Of a stretch of 64,000 nt of DNA, positions 1 through 8,612 are shown piece by piece. The position numbers and the translations under genes were made by a program. The notes under the pieces were generated by a model, which saw nothing but the letters and a program-made list of their open reading frames with translations, had not been told where the DNA came from and searched no databases. The DNA is taken from contig JADDQF010000054.1 in assembly GCA_016781505.1 (NCBI GenBank), positions 1-64,000 on the forward strand. The letters run 5' to 3'. This stretch comes from a bacterium (GTDB lineage: Bacteria > Chloroflexota > Chloroflexia > Chloroflexales > Kallotenuaceae). The first letter of the stretch is position 1. Every line of letters begins with the position of its first letter.

Positions 1-90
1 CGGCACACTAGTACTCTCGTCCTCCCGGCCCTCAGGACGCGCATGGTCGGGCAGCAGCGAATTGAGATATGCCGCAAGGTTGCTCAGCAC
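1..90 (-). CDS. Possible 5' end of a gene leaving the window
   Basis: A minus-strand frame opens with GTG at 88-90, four bases after a GGAGG Shine-Dalgarno (93-99 region), and stays open for 30 codons to the window edge. The visible peptide starts VLSNLAAYLNSLLPDHARPE, a plausible amphipathic N-terminus. It lies downstream of the RNA methyltransferase on the same strand, so it may be its operon partner. Too little is visible to name a family. Confidence 0.3.
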   Translation of the reverse strand, partial: MLSNLAAYLNSLLPDHARPEGREDESTSVP

Positions 91-122
91 GCATCCTCCG
101 CCAACAAAACCCCCGCCAGCGT

Positions 123-1334
123 TTAGGCATCCGCCCGGCGTTCCAAAATCACCACATGTTCGCAATGATACGTTTGCGGAAACAGGTCGAAGCCCTGCGC
201 TGCGACCAGCTCGTAGCGCGTTTGCAGCAGCTGGCAGTCGATATGCTGAGTCAGCGCGTTGCAGGAAACATACACGATCCGCTGTGGACCGTAGTCGTTG
301 AGCAGTGCGCACACATCGGGACCAAGGCCGGCCCGCGGCGGGTCGACGACCAGCACATCGCCGGCGCTGCCTTGGACGATGCGGTTAGCTTGGAGCAGGT
401 TCGCCACATCCGCTTGGACAACAACAACCCGGCCTTCGAGCGCGTTAAGTCGAATATTATGTTGAGCAAGCGCGACGCTCTCGTCGTTCAGCTCGGCCGC
501 GAAAACCTGTTTCACATGTTCTGCTAAGCAGATCCCGATGGTTCCAACGCCGGCATACAGATCGATCAGTCGTTCCGCTCCCGCAACGTAGGGCGTGATG
601 TAGCGCAGGATCTGTTCAAAACCCTCCACATTATTTTGGAAGAACGTGTTCGGTCCCATGTGTAATGTCCGGCCAAGCACATATTGTGGCAGGTATTCTG
701 CACCCCAGTGCGCGACCGGTTCGCCGAAGGATAGGTCGGCGTGGCGAGGATTGAGCAACCACCACACACTGGCTGCCCCAGCCTCCAACGCCGTCTGGGC
801 TGCCACCGCCATTTGCTCCGCGTAGGCCTGCTCCGCTGTTACAAACGAGAGCAGCCATTCATCACGAACGTTGCGCCGAGCGACCAGATAGCGCAAAAAT
901 CCTGTATTGTGGTACACGTTGTAATCAGGAATACCTTGCTCGCGGGCGCCGGCGTACACGTCGCGCAACACAGGAAAGAGCGAGCGCGGAATCAGGTGAC
1001 ACTCGTGCAGATCGACGATCGCGTAAAAGCGCTTGCGTACACGCAAGCCAAAGCGGTCGTCGGAACACACATAGTCCATCCGCAGCCGGTAGCCAAAAGG
1101 AGCCGGCGCTGGAAGCACCGTGTAGCCGTCCTGCAACGAGGCGGGCAGTGTATCTGCCCACAGCTGTTGCAAAGCGCTCCGCTTAGCTGACAGCTGGTCA
1201 CTGTACGCAATATCTTGCATGGCACAGCCGCCGCATTCCGGGAAATGCCGGCAAGGCCAGGTTTCGAGACGTGGCGTATGTTTAAGCGACTTAAGGATCG
1301 CTTTTTGGAATCGTTTAGAAGACATACGGGACAT
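123..1334 (-). CDS. 23S rRNA/tRNA uracil-C5 methyltransferase (TrmA/RlmD family)
   Basis: This 403-residue enzyme should methylate C5 of a uridine in rRNA or tRNA using S-adenosylmethionine. The N-terminal iron-sulfur cysteines typical of RlmD-type enzymes are visible at C28, C34 and C37 (CRHFPECGGC). A SAM-binding stretch LIDLYAGVGTIGICLAE and the motif VDPPRAGLG follow, then the catalytic cysteine in YVSCNA and a C-terminal CEHVVILERR with the expected general-base glutamate. There is no room for an N-terminal TRAM domain, so this is the short form. The ATG at 1334 overlaps a perfect TATAAT (1333-1338), so the second in-frame ATG at 1325, seven bases after that box, may be the true start of a leaderless mRNA. 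Which RNA and position it modifies cannot be told. Confidence 0.9.
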   Translation of the reverse strand: MSRMSSKRFQKAILKSLKHTPRLETWPCRHFPECGGCAMQDIAYSDQLSAKRSALQQLWADTLPASLQDGYTVLPAPAPFGYRLRMDYVCSDDRFGLRVRKRFYAIVDLHECHLIPRSLFPVLRDVYAGAREQGIPDYNVYHNTGFLRYLVARRNVRDEWLLSFVTAEQAYAEQMAVAAQTALEAGAASVWWLLNPRHADLSFGEPVAHWGAEYLPQYVLGRTLHMGPNTFFQNNVEGFEQILRYITPYVAGAERLIDLYAGVGTIGICLAEHVKQVFAAELNDESVALAQHNIRLNALEGRVVVVQADVANLLQANRIVQGSAGDVLVVDPPRAGLGPDVCALLNDYGPQRIVYVSCNALTQHIDCQLLQTRYELVAAQGFDLFPQTYHCEHVVILERRADA

Positions 1335-1338
1335 TATA
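1333..1338 (-). promoter_or_regulatory. -10 box TATAAT at the start of the RNA methyltransferase
   Basis: TATAAT on the minus strand lies seven bases before the second in-frame ATG (1323-1325) and overlaps the first. No Shine-Dalgarno is present and no good -35 is seen. This fits a leaderless transcript starting at the ATG at 1325, by inference. Confidence 0.45.
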
Positions 1339-1382
1339 GCGCACGCGTTTGGTTATGGCCGGCGCTACTGTGAGGAACATAG

Positions 1383-1844
1383 ATGACTCCACTTGATGCG
1401 GCTGTGCTCGCCTCGCTGGTATTGATTGGCGCGGGCGGCTACCACCAGGGTTTGATACGCGGCCTAACCCGACTGCTTGGCTTGCTGCTGATTGCGTTCG
1501 TAACGCTGCTTCTGAGCGTCGGGATCAGTAACCGGGGTGAATTACAGGCAATGATCCTACGCACGCTCGCGCTCTGCGCAGCGATTATGTTGTTGGTTGG
1601 TGTGCTGACATGGCTGCTCAACCGCGCCATCCCTCGGGCTTGGCACGCGGCCCGGATCAACAAGCTATTGGGCGTAGTGCCCGCACTGCTCCAGGGGCTG
1701 CTCGTTGCCGCCTTGATCCTTGGCTTAATCCACCGCCTGGCGTTGGAACCGGAAATGCAGCAATATCTCGCACGTGGAGTTGTGACCGGCCCCCTGATTT
1801 TGCCGGTAAGCTGGATGGAGCAATCATTGGCGGGTGTGCGCTGA
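1383..1844 (+). CDS. CvpA-like integral membrane protein
   Basis: The 153-residue product is almost entirely hydrophobic, with about four membrane segments (roughly residues 5-25, 30-48, 58-78 and 98-118). The N-terminus, LDAAVLASLVLIGAGGYHQGLIRGLTRLLG, with G-x-x-x-G-x-x-R-G spacing, resembles CvpA/colicin V production family proteins, which are small membrane proteins of poorly defined role. A GAGGAA Shine-Dalgarno sits before the ATG. It is divergent from the RNA methyltransferase with a 48-base gap. Family assignment is by pattern, function is unknown. Confidence 0.6.
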   Translation: MTPLDAAVLASLVLIGAGGYHQGLIRGLTRLLGLLLIAFVTLLLSVGISNRGELQAMILRTLALCAAIMLLVGVLTWLLNRAIPRAWHAARINKLLGVVPALLQGLLVAALILGLIHRLALEPEMQQYLARGVVTGPLILPVSWMEQSLAGVR

Positions 1845-2011
1845 TACGGGTATATTGCGGGGAACCAGTTTGAATATACACCCCTACGACATGCCAAGAT
1901 TTGCAGAACAGCGCCATGTGCTCGCTAGCTGGGCTCCGACAACAATGGGGGTTATGGATTGGGCGCGCCGACGTCTGCTCCGACAACCGCTGTCAGCTCA
2001 CGCCGATCATG

Positions 2012-2401
2012 CTATTCCAGCGACGCGCCTAGATTGCACAGCGGATCTTGCGCGAAGGCATACTCTTCCACGATCTGCCCCCGGATCAGATGGTCTTGAA
2101 TAATGCGCTCAAGCACCTCCGGCGTGCATGAGTGATACCATGTTCCCTCCGGATAAACCACAGCTATCGGACCCGCGACACACACCCGTAAGCAGTTCAC
2201 TTTGCTGCGATAAATAATCGACGAGCCTTGCTGCCGGCCGAGCTGTTTGAGTCGTTGCTTGAGAAACTCCCAGGCAACCATCGTTTCGGCGTGCGGAGCA
2301 CACTTTGGCTCGCGCTGATCGGCGCACAGCAAGATATGCCGTTGAATAGCTCCAATGCCGAGCTCGTCGACCGCCTGTTGCAGCGCCTGCTGATCCACCA
2401 T
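2012..2401 (-). CDS. Thioredoxin-fold [2Fe-2S] ferredoxin
   Basis: A 129-residue protein of the NuoE-like/thioredoxin-like ferredoxin type, which carries a [2Fe-2S] cluster and transfers electrons. The likely ligands are in [13 protein letters not shown] and KVNCLRVC; the tail [20 protein letters not shown] and [12 protein letters not shown] is the conserved part of the family. It starts with ATG after a GAGGGAGAG Shine-Dalgarno. It is divergent from a cytochrome P450 gene with a 192-base shared gap, so co-regulation or a role as a P450 electron donor is possible, but nothing in the sequence proves it. Confidence 0.8.
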   Translation of the reverse strand: MVDQQALQQAVDELGIGAIQRHILLCADQREPKCAPHAETMVAWEFLKQRLKQLGRQQGSSIIYRSKVNCLRVCVAGPIAVVYPEGTWYHSCTPEVLERIIQDHLIRGQIVEEYAFAQDPLCNLGASLE

Positions 2402-2593
2402 AATTCTTGCTCTCCCTCGTTTATATAACCCTGTTGGTATGATAGCGCAGCTAGGCGGCGCGGGCGTACCTCCCAGCCAAAAAGCCGGAGGCGAACATCC
2501 TCACGCCGCAATCCAATCGGGCTACAATATACATATACTCAACCCAAGCAGCGTCGGCTTCGAGTAAGTGTATGTCACGCTAGGAGATAGATT

Positions 2594-4003
2594 ATGGCAA
2601 CAGCAAGTTTCGCTACAAGGGTCATTCCCGGCCCCACGCCGCTGCCGCTCGTTGGCCGCGCGCTTCAATCATACAAACTGTTACATGACCCGCTGCGCTA
2701 CCTGCGGCACCACTACCAGACCTACGGCCCGCTTTCTGGCATTCAGCGCGGCGACACCTCGTCGATCTTTGCGTTCGGACCCGAGTATAACCGGATCCTG
2801 CTCAGCAATGCGACACTCTTTTACACGATCTTTGAAACGATCACGCCCAAGCGCAGCAAGGAGCGTCGGCGGGGCATTGGATTGTTGAACATGAACGGCG
2901 AGCAGCACCGGCAGCAGCGCAAGCTGATGATGCCCGCCTTTCACCGCAAGCAGGTCGAGGGGTATTGCGCCGACATGGTGAGCTACACCGAAGCCATGCT
3001 GAGCCGGTGGCGTCCCGGACAGCAGCTGGACATGGCCGAGGAGATGCGCGAGCTGACCATGCGGATTGCGGTCAAGACACTCTTTGGGCTTGATCTCGCT
3101 CATGGCGTGCATGGGGTCGGCGAGTCGCTGCGCCTGCTGCTCGATGCCGGCGTGTTTTCGCCCGCAGTCGCTATGTTTCCCATCGATCTTCCGGGAACGC
3201 CGTACCATCGGGTGCTGCGCTTGGGCGAGTGGTTTGAGCGGGAGATTATGGAGCTGATCGCGATCAAGCGCGCCAATCCAGCCGATCAGCATGATGTGTT
3301 GGCGACCCTGCTCCATGCCCGGGACGAGGAAGGCGGCAAGATGAGCGATATGGAGCTGATCGGGCAAGCCAACACGCTGTTTATTGCCGGCCACGAAACA
3401 AGTTCCAACGCCTTAACCTGGACCTTGTTCCTGCTAACCCAGCATCCAGGAGATTTTGCGGATGTCGTGGACGAGCTTGACGGCGTGCTTGGCGGGGCAA
3501 CGCCGAGCGTGGCACAGATCGGCAAGCTCCACAAGCTTGAACAGGTGATCAAAGAGAGCATGCGACTGCTCCCACCGGCCGCGCTGACATCACGCATCAG
3601 CACCGCCCCATTCGAGCTAGGACCGTACAGCCTGCCCAAGGACACGATCGTCACCTTTGGGCAGTATATTACGCACCACATGCCCGAGCTGTACACTGAG
3701 CCCGACAAGTTTATCCCGCGGCGCTGGGAAACCATCGATCCATCACCCTACGAGTATCTGCCTTTTGGCGCCGGTCCGCGCATGTGTATCGGCGCAACCT
3801 TCGCCATGACGGAGATCAAATTGGTTCTGGCCATGCTGCTGCAGCGCTACCGACCTGCCGTCCAAGTGGGCACGCAGATCGACTGGCACATGCGGGTGAC
3901 GCTGGCGCCCCGCAGCATGCCGATGGCCGTTGAAGCACAGGATCGCCAGTTTACCAAGCAGCCAGTAGGCGGCAATATCCATGAGCTGGTCGACCTACGG
4001 TAA
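2594..4003 (+). CDS. Cytochrome P450 no. 1
   Basis: A 469-residue heme-thiolate monooxygenase of usual bacterial length and without a membrane anchor. The proline-rich entry VIPGPTPLPLVG, I-helix AGHETSS (265-271) with the oxygen-activating acid and threonine, E-x-x-R at E321-R324, PERF-like segment DKFIPRRW and heme loop FGAGPRMCIG with C398 are all intact. It has a good AGGAGA Shine-Dalgarno six bases before the ATG. The overall style resembles class I P450s acting on fatty acids, terpenes or carotenoids; the substrate is unknown. A divergent [2Fe-2S] ferredoxin gene lies upstream and a strong hairpin follows the stop codon. Confidence 0.95.
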   Translation: MATASFATRVIPGPTPLPLVGRALQSYKLLHDPLRYLRHHYQTYGPLSGIQRGDTSSIFAFGPEYNRILLSNATLFYTIFETITPKRSKERRRGIGLLNMNGEQHRQQRKLMMPAFHRKQVEGYCADMVSYTEAMLSRWRPGQQLDMAEEMRELTMRIAVKTLFGLDLAHGVHGVGESLRLLLDAGVFSPAVAMFPIDLPGTPYHRVLRLGEWFEREIMELIAIKRANPADQHDVLATLLHARDEEGGKMSDMELIGQANTLFIAGHETSSNALTWTLFLLTQHPGDFADVVDELDGVLGGATPSVAQIGKLHKLEQVIKESMRLLPPAALTSRISTAPFELGPYSLPKDTIVTFGQYITHHMPELYTEPDKFIPRRWETIDPSPYEYLPFGAGPRMCIGATFAMTEIKLVLAMLLQRYRPAVQVGTQIDWHMRVTLAPRSMPMAVEAQDRQFTKQPVGGNIHELVDLR

Positions 4004-4052
4004 CGTAAGGTCGGCTGCTCCGACTTTTGCCCTTTATCATGCCGAGACGCAA

Positions 4053-4089
4053 CCAAGGAGCACTGCCACTGATTGACCGTGCTCCTTGG
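4053..4089. terminator. Hairpin between convergent P450 and hydrolase genes
   Basis: A perfect 11-bp stem, CCAAGGAGCAC (4053-4063) with GTGCTCCTTGG (4079-4089), and a 15-base loop. It sits between two genes that converge, so it can serve both strands. There is no U tract on either side. Confidence 0.6.
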
Positions 4090-4202
4090 CCTAACGATAT
4101 CCCGGCTCGGGCTGGAGGGTTTCGCGAGCCGAAACCGATTGGTGTCACCAAAACACCAGGAGATGAGCAGGACGACAGGCATCGGCAAAATGTGCTGATC
4201 GC

Positions 4203-5003
4203 TCAACCAAGTCGGTCTAAAAAGGCCTCAAGCGCCTCGTTCACCTGATCCGGCCGTTCCACATTCGCGGCGTGCGCAGCGTTTTCAACCACTACCAGCT
4301 GCGCGCCTCGAATTCCGGCCGCTATTTTTTCCGCTTCACTCGGCGGCGTAAGCGTATCCTCACTGCCCACGATCACCAGCGTCGGCACCTGAATCTGCGC
4401 CAATGTATCAGTCGAATCGGGGCGGTTTGCGAGTGCGTCCAGCGCGCCAACCAGGCCCTCGACGGGTGTTGCGGCCATCATGTCGCGCATAAACGCTGCC
4501 AGTTCCGGCTGCTCGGTGCGCGTTCGCTCGGTAAGCATTTTGGGCAGCATCACCTCGGCCACTGCGGCCGCTCCTTCCGCCCGTGCTTGCTCGGCCATCT
4601 TACGCCGACCAGCCCGGCCTTCCTCGGTATCGGCTCCCGCCTTGGTGTCCATCAAGATCACACCCTTGATGCGCTCAGGATGGCGGCGCATCAGCGCAAA
4701 GACGATGTAACCACCCATCGACAGACCACCAACGGTGATCATGCTGATGCCAAGGTGGTCGAGCAGCGCGACCAGATCGTCGGCATACACATCCATCGAA
4801 TAAACACCGTCGGTCGGCACATCACTCCGGCCCATCGCCCGCAGATCGGGCGTGATCACACGGTAGCGATGGGCGAGCGCGGCCCGCTGCGGCTTGTACA
4901 GCTCGCTGGAAAGCGGAAACCCATGCACCAGCAGCACGGGTTCGCCCTGTCCTTCGTCGTTGTAAAAGAGTGCCATACCGTCTACGATATCAAACGTGGG
5001 CAT
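4203..5003 (-). CDS. Alpha/beta hydrolase (haloperoxidase/esterase type)
   Basis: A 266-residue cytoplasmic hydrolase. The oxyanion region VLLVHGFPLSSELY, nucleophile elbow GGLSMGGY (serine) and C-terminal histidine in VENAAHAANVERP complete the catalytic triad with the acid in VGSEDTLTPP. The start chosen is the ATG at 5001-5003, which has a strong AAGGAGG five to six bases upstream; an open frame continues upstream to 5360 but has no translation signal there and unlikely composition. The family includes esterases, 3-oxoadipate enol-lactonases and non-heme haloperoxidases; substrate unknown. It is divergent from the epimerase gene. Confidence 0.9.
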   Translation of the reverse strand: MPTFDIVDGMALFYNDEGQGEPVLLVHGFPLSSELYKPQRAALAHRYRVITPDLRAMGRSDVPTDGVYSMDVYADDLVALLDHLGISMITVGGLSMGGYIVFALMRRHPERIKGVILMDTKAGADTEEGRAGRRKMAEQARAEGAAAVAEVMLPKMLTERTRTEQPELAAFMRDMMAATPVEGLVGALDALANRPDSTDTLAQIQVPTLVIVGSEDTLTPPSEAEKIAAGIRGAQLVVVENAAHAANVERPDQVNEALEAFLDRLG

Positions 5004-5220
5004 ATAACCTCCTTGGTGTCGCACCAGCAGCAGCACATTATGGACCACACGCCCTACCACGCTGCACATAACGACCACGACCGGCATATCAACCACAGAA
5101 CCGAGATCATAATACTGCCTTAGCCGCTTGCCCTTGGACACCACTAGACCTATGATGGTGAAGGGAGTATTATTTGCACAGGGTTTGCACAGGACGACTT
5201 GCAGCAAGGGAGCGTAGAGC

Positions 5221-6225
5221 ATGGCAGATGCACGACGAGTCATCGTTACCGGCGCGACCGGTCTGGTTGGCAGAAAAGTTTGCGCCAAGCTGGAGGCGCG
5301 GGGATACCGCGTGGTTGTGTTTTCGCGCAACCCGGAAGCAGCGCGCCGCACCATGCGCAATGGTTCCGAATTTGTAGCCTGGACGTCCGCCGAAGACGGA
5401 CCATGGGCCGCCGCAATTGATGGAGCGCATGCGGTTATTCATTTGGCCGGCGCGAACAACTTTGCTCAGCGCTGGTCCCAGGCTTACAAGCAGGAGATCA
5501 AGAATAGCCGGGTCATTGGCACGCGCGGCATCGTCAACGCCATGCGCAAAGCGAATCTCAAGCCGAAAGTCTTTGTATCCGCCTCAGCGATTGGCTATTA
5601 TGGGCCGCGGGATGCGACCGAGCTGGACGAAAGCGCCAGCCCGGGTAATGATTTTTTGGCGGAAGTGGTCAAGGAGTGGGAGGCGGAGGCAGCGAAAGCG
5701 GAACAACTAGGCATTCGGACCGTTTTGCTGCGTACCGGCGTGGTGATCGGCTCGGACAAGCGTGGCGTTGGACTGCCGCTCGACCTCAAGGGAGCATCAC
5801 TCAAACGGCCAGGCGTTGTGCTTGATTTTGAGAATGGTGCTTTGCCGCTGATGGCCCTGCCCTTCCGGCTTTTCGTCGGTGGGCCGATCGGGTCGGGCAA
5901 CCAGTGGTTTCCGTGGGTACACCTGGAGGACGAGGTTGGCTTGATCATGCTGGCGTTGGAAAACGAGCAGGTGCGCGGACCCTTGAATGCCACCGCACCC
6001 GAGACGGTGACCAACAAAGAGTTTAGCAAGGCCCTGGGGCGCGTGATGAACCGTCCATCCTGGCTACCGGTTCCGGCGTTTGCCCTACGGGTCATGCTGG
6101 GCGAGATCGCGAATATGCTGACCGAGGGCCAGCGGGTAGTGCCGCGTAAGGCGCAAGAGCTCGGCTACCAATTCAAGTATCCTACGGTCGACAGTGCGCT
6201 GCGCGCGCTCTTTAACCGCAAGTAA
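5221..6225 (+). CDS. TIGR01777-type NAD-dependent epimerase family protein
   Basis: A 334-residue extended short-chain dehydrogenase/reductase. The nucleotide-binding glycine motif VTGATGLVGRKV is at the N-terminus, the family hallmark VIHLAGANNFAQRW follows, then SASAIGYYGPR with the active-site tyrosine, and the C-terminal DUF1731-like part ending in the lysine/arginine-rich GYQFKYPTVDSALRALF. Length fits the family (about 300 residues) with a short insertion near residues 180-215. AGGGAG lies before the ATG. This family (E. coli YfcH) has no settled substrate; the call is to family only. A hairpin follows. Confidence 0.88.
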   Translation: MADARRVIVTGATGLVGRKVCAKLEARGYRVVVFSRNPEAARRTMRNGSEFVAWTSAEDGPWAAAIDGAHAVIHLAGANNFAQRWSQAYKQEIKNSRVIGTRGIVNAMRKANLKPKVFVSASAIGYYGPRDATELDESASPGNDFLAEVVKEWEAEAAKAEQLGIRTVLLRTGVVIGSDKRGVGLPLDLKGASLKRPGVVLDFENGALPLMALPFRLFVGGPIGSGNQWFPWVHLEDEVGLIMLALENEQVRGPLNATAPETVTNKEFSKALGRVMNRPSWLPVPAFALRVMLGEIANMLTEGQRVVPRKAQELGYQFKYPTVDSALRALFNRK

Positions 6226-6239
6226 GAGCTGCGCGTTGA

Positions 6240-6277
6240 CCAAGTGACACCTTAGCCACACGCTGGGTGTCACTTGG
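6240..6277 (+). terminator. Hairpin after the TIGR01777-type gene
   Basis: A perfect 12-bp stem, CCAAGTGACACC (6240-6251) with GGTGTCACTTGG (6266-6277), 14-base loop, starting 15 bases after the stop codon. No U tract follows. The rest of the 298-base gap up to 6523 shows nothing else I can name. Confidence 0.6.
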
Positions 6278-6523
6278 CTGGCGCTGGACCACACCTGCGA
6301 CGCACAATGGGCCGCAGTCTTTCAACTCTGCCAGGCTCTTACCAAGCCAGCAGCATCTCACGAGTTGCGGTTTGGACCGAGCATGCAGCTGCCAAGTTGC
6401 CTGCCACATCCGCTCAACGCTGAAGATACACCGATCACAACAATTAATCCCGGTCAGTCGCGCCTTGGTCTTTTAGTTCTCTCCGTGCAATCCTGTCGCA
6501 ATAGCCTTAGCCAAGGAACCCAT

Positions 6524-7333
6524 ATGCAGAACTACATTTGCACAACCTGTGGCACGCAGTTCGCGGCCACATACCAGCCACCCAAACACTGCGCGATCTG
6601 TGAAGACGAACGTCAATATGTCAATTGGAATGGCCAGACCTGGACCACGTTAGGGGATCTTCAAGATCAACACCACAACACGATCAAGGCCGAAGAGCCC
6701 TGTTTGACTGGCATCGGAACTGATCCGCACTTTGGGATTGGTCAGCGAGCGCTGCTCGTCCAAACGCCTCAAGGCAACGTCCTGTGGGACTGTATCTCGC
6801 TGATCGACGACGCCACGGTAGCCGCCGTGCAAGAACTGGGCGGGTTAGGGGCCATCGCTATCTCGCACCCGCACTATTACTCTTCGATGGTGGAGTGGAG
6901 CCGGGCTTTCGGCAACGTGCCAATCTACTTACACGCGCTGGACCAGGAATGGGTGATGCGTCCCGATCCCGCCATTGTTTTTTGGGAAGGTGATACCCAC
7001 TCGTTATGGGAAGGGCTTACGTTGATCCGGGGTGGCGGACACTTTCCCGGCGGTACTGTGCTGCATTGGACGGCAGGCGCGGAGCAGCGTGGCGCGCTGC
7101 TCACGGGCGATATTATCAACGTGGTACAGGATCGGCGGTATGTTAGCTTTATGTATAGCTTTCCCAATCTGATCCCGCTGTCACCCCACGCAGTGAAGCG
7201 GATTGTTGACGCCGTAGACCCGTTTGCATTTGACCGGCTCTACGCCGCTTGGTTTGATAGTGTCGTGCGGCACGATGCCAAGAACGCCGTGAAACGTTCG
7301 GCGCAGCGGTATATGGAGGCGATCCGGGGATAG
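6524..7333 (+). CDS. Divergent metallo-beta-lactamase-fold protein with N-terminal zinc ribbon
   Basis: A 269-residue protein. The start is the ATG at 6524 behind AAGGAA; the frame is open further upstream but without a start signal. Residues 1-30 carry two C-x-x-C pairs (C6/C9, C23/C26), a rubredoxin-like zinc site. The rest follows the metallo-beta-lactamase order: ALLVQTPQGNVLWD, then a first metal motif SHPHYYSSMVEW (H115, H117), then GGGHFPGGTVLHW and LLTGDI. The usual H-x-H-x-D-H is changed to H-P-H-Y-Y-S, so the second metal site should be altered or absent. Substrate is unknown. It converges on the luciferase-like gene. Confidence 0.8.
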   Translation: MQNYICTTCGTQFAATYQPPKHCAICEDERQYVNWNGQTWTTLGDLQDQHHNTIKAEEPCLTGIGTDPHFGIGQRALLVQTPQGNVLWDCISLIDDATVAAVQELGGLGAIAISHPHYYSSMVEWSRAFGNVPIYLHALDQEWVMRPDPAIVFWEGDTHSLWEGLTLIRGGGHFPGGTVLHWTAGAEQRGALLTGDIINVVQDRRYVSFMYSFPNLIPLSPHAVKRIVDAVDPFAFDRLYAAWFDSVVRHDAKNAVKRSAQRYMEAIRG

Positions 7334-7510
7334 TGCAACGATACGCCTGGATCTGGCAGCCAGCAAATGAATCAGGTGCGATCACATGGCTCAAGCAATG
7401 CTCTCGTTCTTGGGCGGGAACATTGCTCGTCGGTCTCCTATGAACGGCCGGAGCAGTCCTGCCCATTTGCTGAGCAGATCTGTCACCACTGCACGTATTG
7501 GACACTGGTC

Positions 7511-8428
7511 TCACAGCTGAGGTAACACACCCTGCGCCAACGCTGCCAGCCCGTCTAGGTCGTCGAGGTCCAGCCATTGCAGCATGATCCGCTGCACGCC
7601 TGCGTCGGCATACGCGCCAATCTGCGCCACAACCGCATCGGCAGTGCCCACCATGAAGCCGCGACTTTGGAGCTCGCTGGCGTCCCGACCTTGAAGCTTA
7701 TGCGTCACTTCCGCGTCATCGCGGCCAAAGACGACGTTGGTCATGAACGAACGCCGCAGGTCGGCGGGCTGCCGACCTTGCTGCCGCAGTAGTTCGTCGA
7801 GCTGCCGGTTGCGTTCCGCGATGGTGGCGGGAGGCGCCATCACGCCATTCCATTCTGTCGCGTACCGCGCGGCGAGAGGTAGCGTCCGCTGGGGACCATT
7901 ACCTCCGATCAGCAGCGGTGGGCCACCAGCCCGGTTTGGACGGGGCAGCAGAATGGCCTCATGGAGGCGATAGAACTGGCCCTCGAAGCTGACCGGCTCG
8001 TCGCTTCGCAGCAAGCGGCTCATCACCTCGACACTTTCCTCGAAACGTGCCAACCGCCGCTGCTTGTCAAGCAGCTCATAGCCAAAATTGGCATGTTCCC
8101 GCACCTGCCAGCCGGCGCCAACACCAAATGTCAGGCGACCACCCGACAGATCGTCCACAGCCAGCGCTTGCCGTGCGAGCATGACCGGGTCGCGAAACGA
8201 CACCGGCGACACGAGGGGCCCAAATTCGATGCGCTTGGTATGACTTGCCAGCCAAGCTAGCGAAATCCAACATTCTAACGAATCGATGTTGGGCGGCTCC
8301 GGATTTGTGAAATGATCCGAGCGGTACAGGCCAACAAAACCTCCCTCCTCGACCGCTGTGGCAATACGCTGCCACCGCTCCCATGTCAGGCCATTCTGCC
8401 CTTCGATCATGATCGCGACTTCGATCAT
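7511..8428 (-). CDS. LLM-class flavin/F420-dependent oxidoreductase
   Basis: A 305-residue luciferase-like monooxygenase fold protein, probably using F420 or FMN. Visible family segments are VGLYRSDHFTNPEP near the N-terminus, ECWISLAWLASHTKRIEFGPLVSPVSFRDPVMLARQ-like text in pieces (for example LVSPVSFRDPVMLARQAL), GRLTFGVGAGWQVREH, and PLLIGGNGPQRTLPLAARYA. The start is the ATG at 8426-8428 with AAGGAG seven bases upstream; the longer frame to 8467 lacks a start signal. It is divergent from the cysteine-hydrolase-like gene. Substrate unknown. Confidence 0.88.
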   Translation of the reverse strand: MIEVAIMIEGQNGLTWERWQRIATAVEEGGFVGLYRSDHFTNPEPPNIDSLECWISLAWLASHTKRIEFGPLVSPVSFRDPVMLARQALAVDDLSGGRLTFGVGAGWQVREHANFGYELLDKQRRLARFEESVEVMSRLLRSDEPVSFEGQFYRLHEAILLPRPNRAGGPPLLIGGNGPQRTLPLAARYATEWNGVMAPPATIAERNRQLDELLRQQGRQPADLRRSFMTNVVFGRDDAEVTHKLQGRDASELQSRGFMVGTADAVVAQIGAYADAGVQRIMLQWLDLDDLDGLAALAQGVLPQL

Positions 8429-8556
8429 TGTTTGCTCCTTGCGTATTCCAGCAGTCGTGCCGAGCACGAGATTGATAGGCTATGGCGCTGCCTGTATCAA
8501 AGGTCGTGCCGTGTAGAGCAGCTGGCAGCCGCTGCAAAGCAATTGACGCAGCAGCG

Positions 8557-8562
8557 TATAAT
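8557..8562 (+). promoter_or_regulatory. -10 box TATAAT before the gene at 8613
   Basis: A perfect TATAAT lies about 50 bases before the chosen ATG. The nearby TTGACG (8543-8548) is only eight bases upstream, too close to be its -35, and no better -35 is visible. Transcription would begin near 8569. Confidence 0.35.
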
Positions 8563-8612
8563 GTGGGCTAGTTCTGCTACAGATGATCGTATTATGGAGG
8601 GTGGTTTTTTGT

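Noticed and set aside
4272..5123. Plus-strand open frame opposite the alpha/beta hydrolase
   Set aside because: Histidine/arginine-rich reverse frame with no start signal; the minus-strand hydrolase has its full triad.
8543..8562. TTGACG plus TATAAT as a full promoter before the gene at 8613
   Set aside because: The spacing is only eight bases, too short for a -35/-10 pair; only the -10 was kept.
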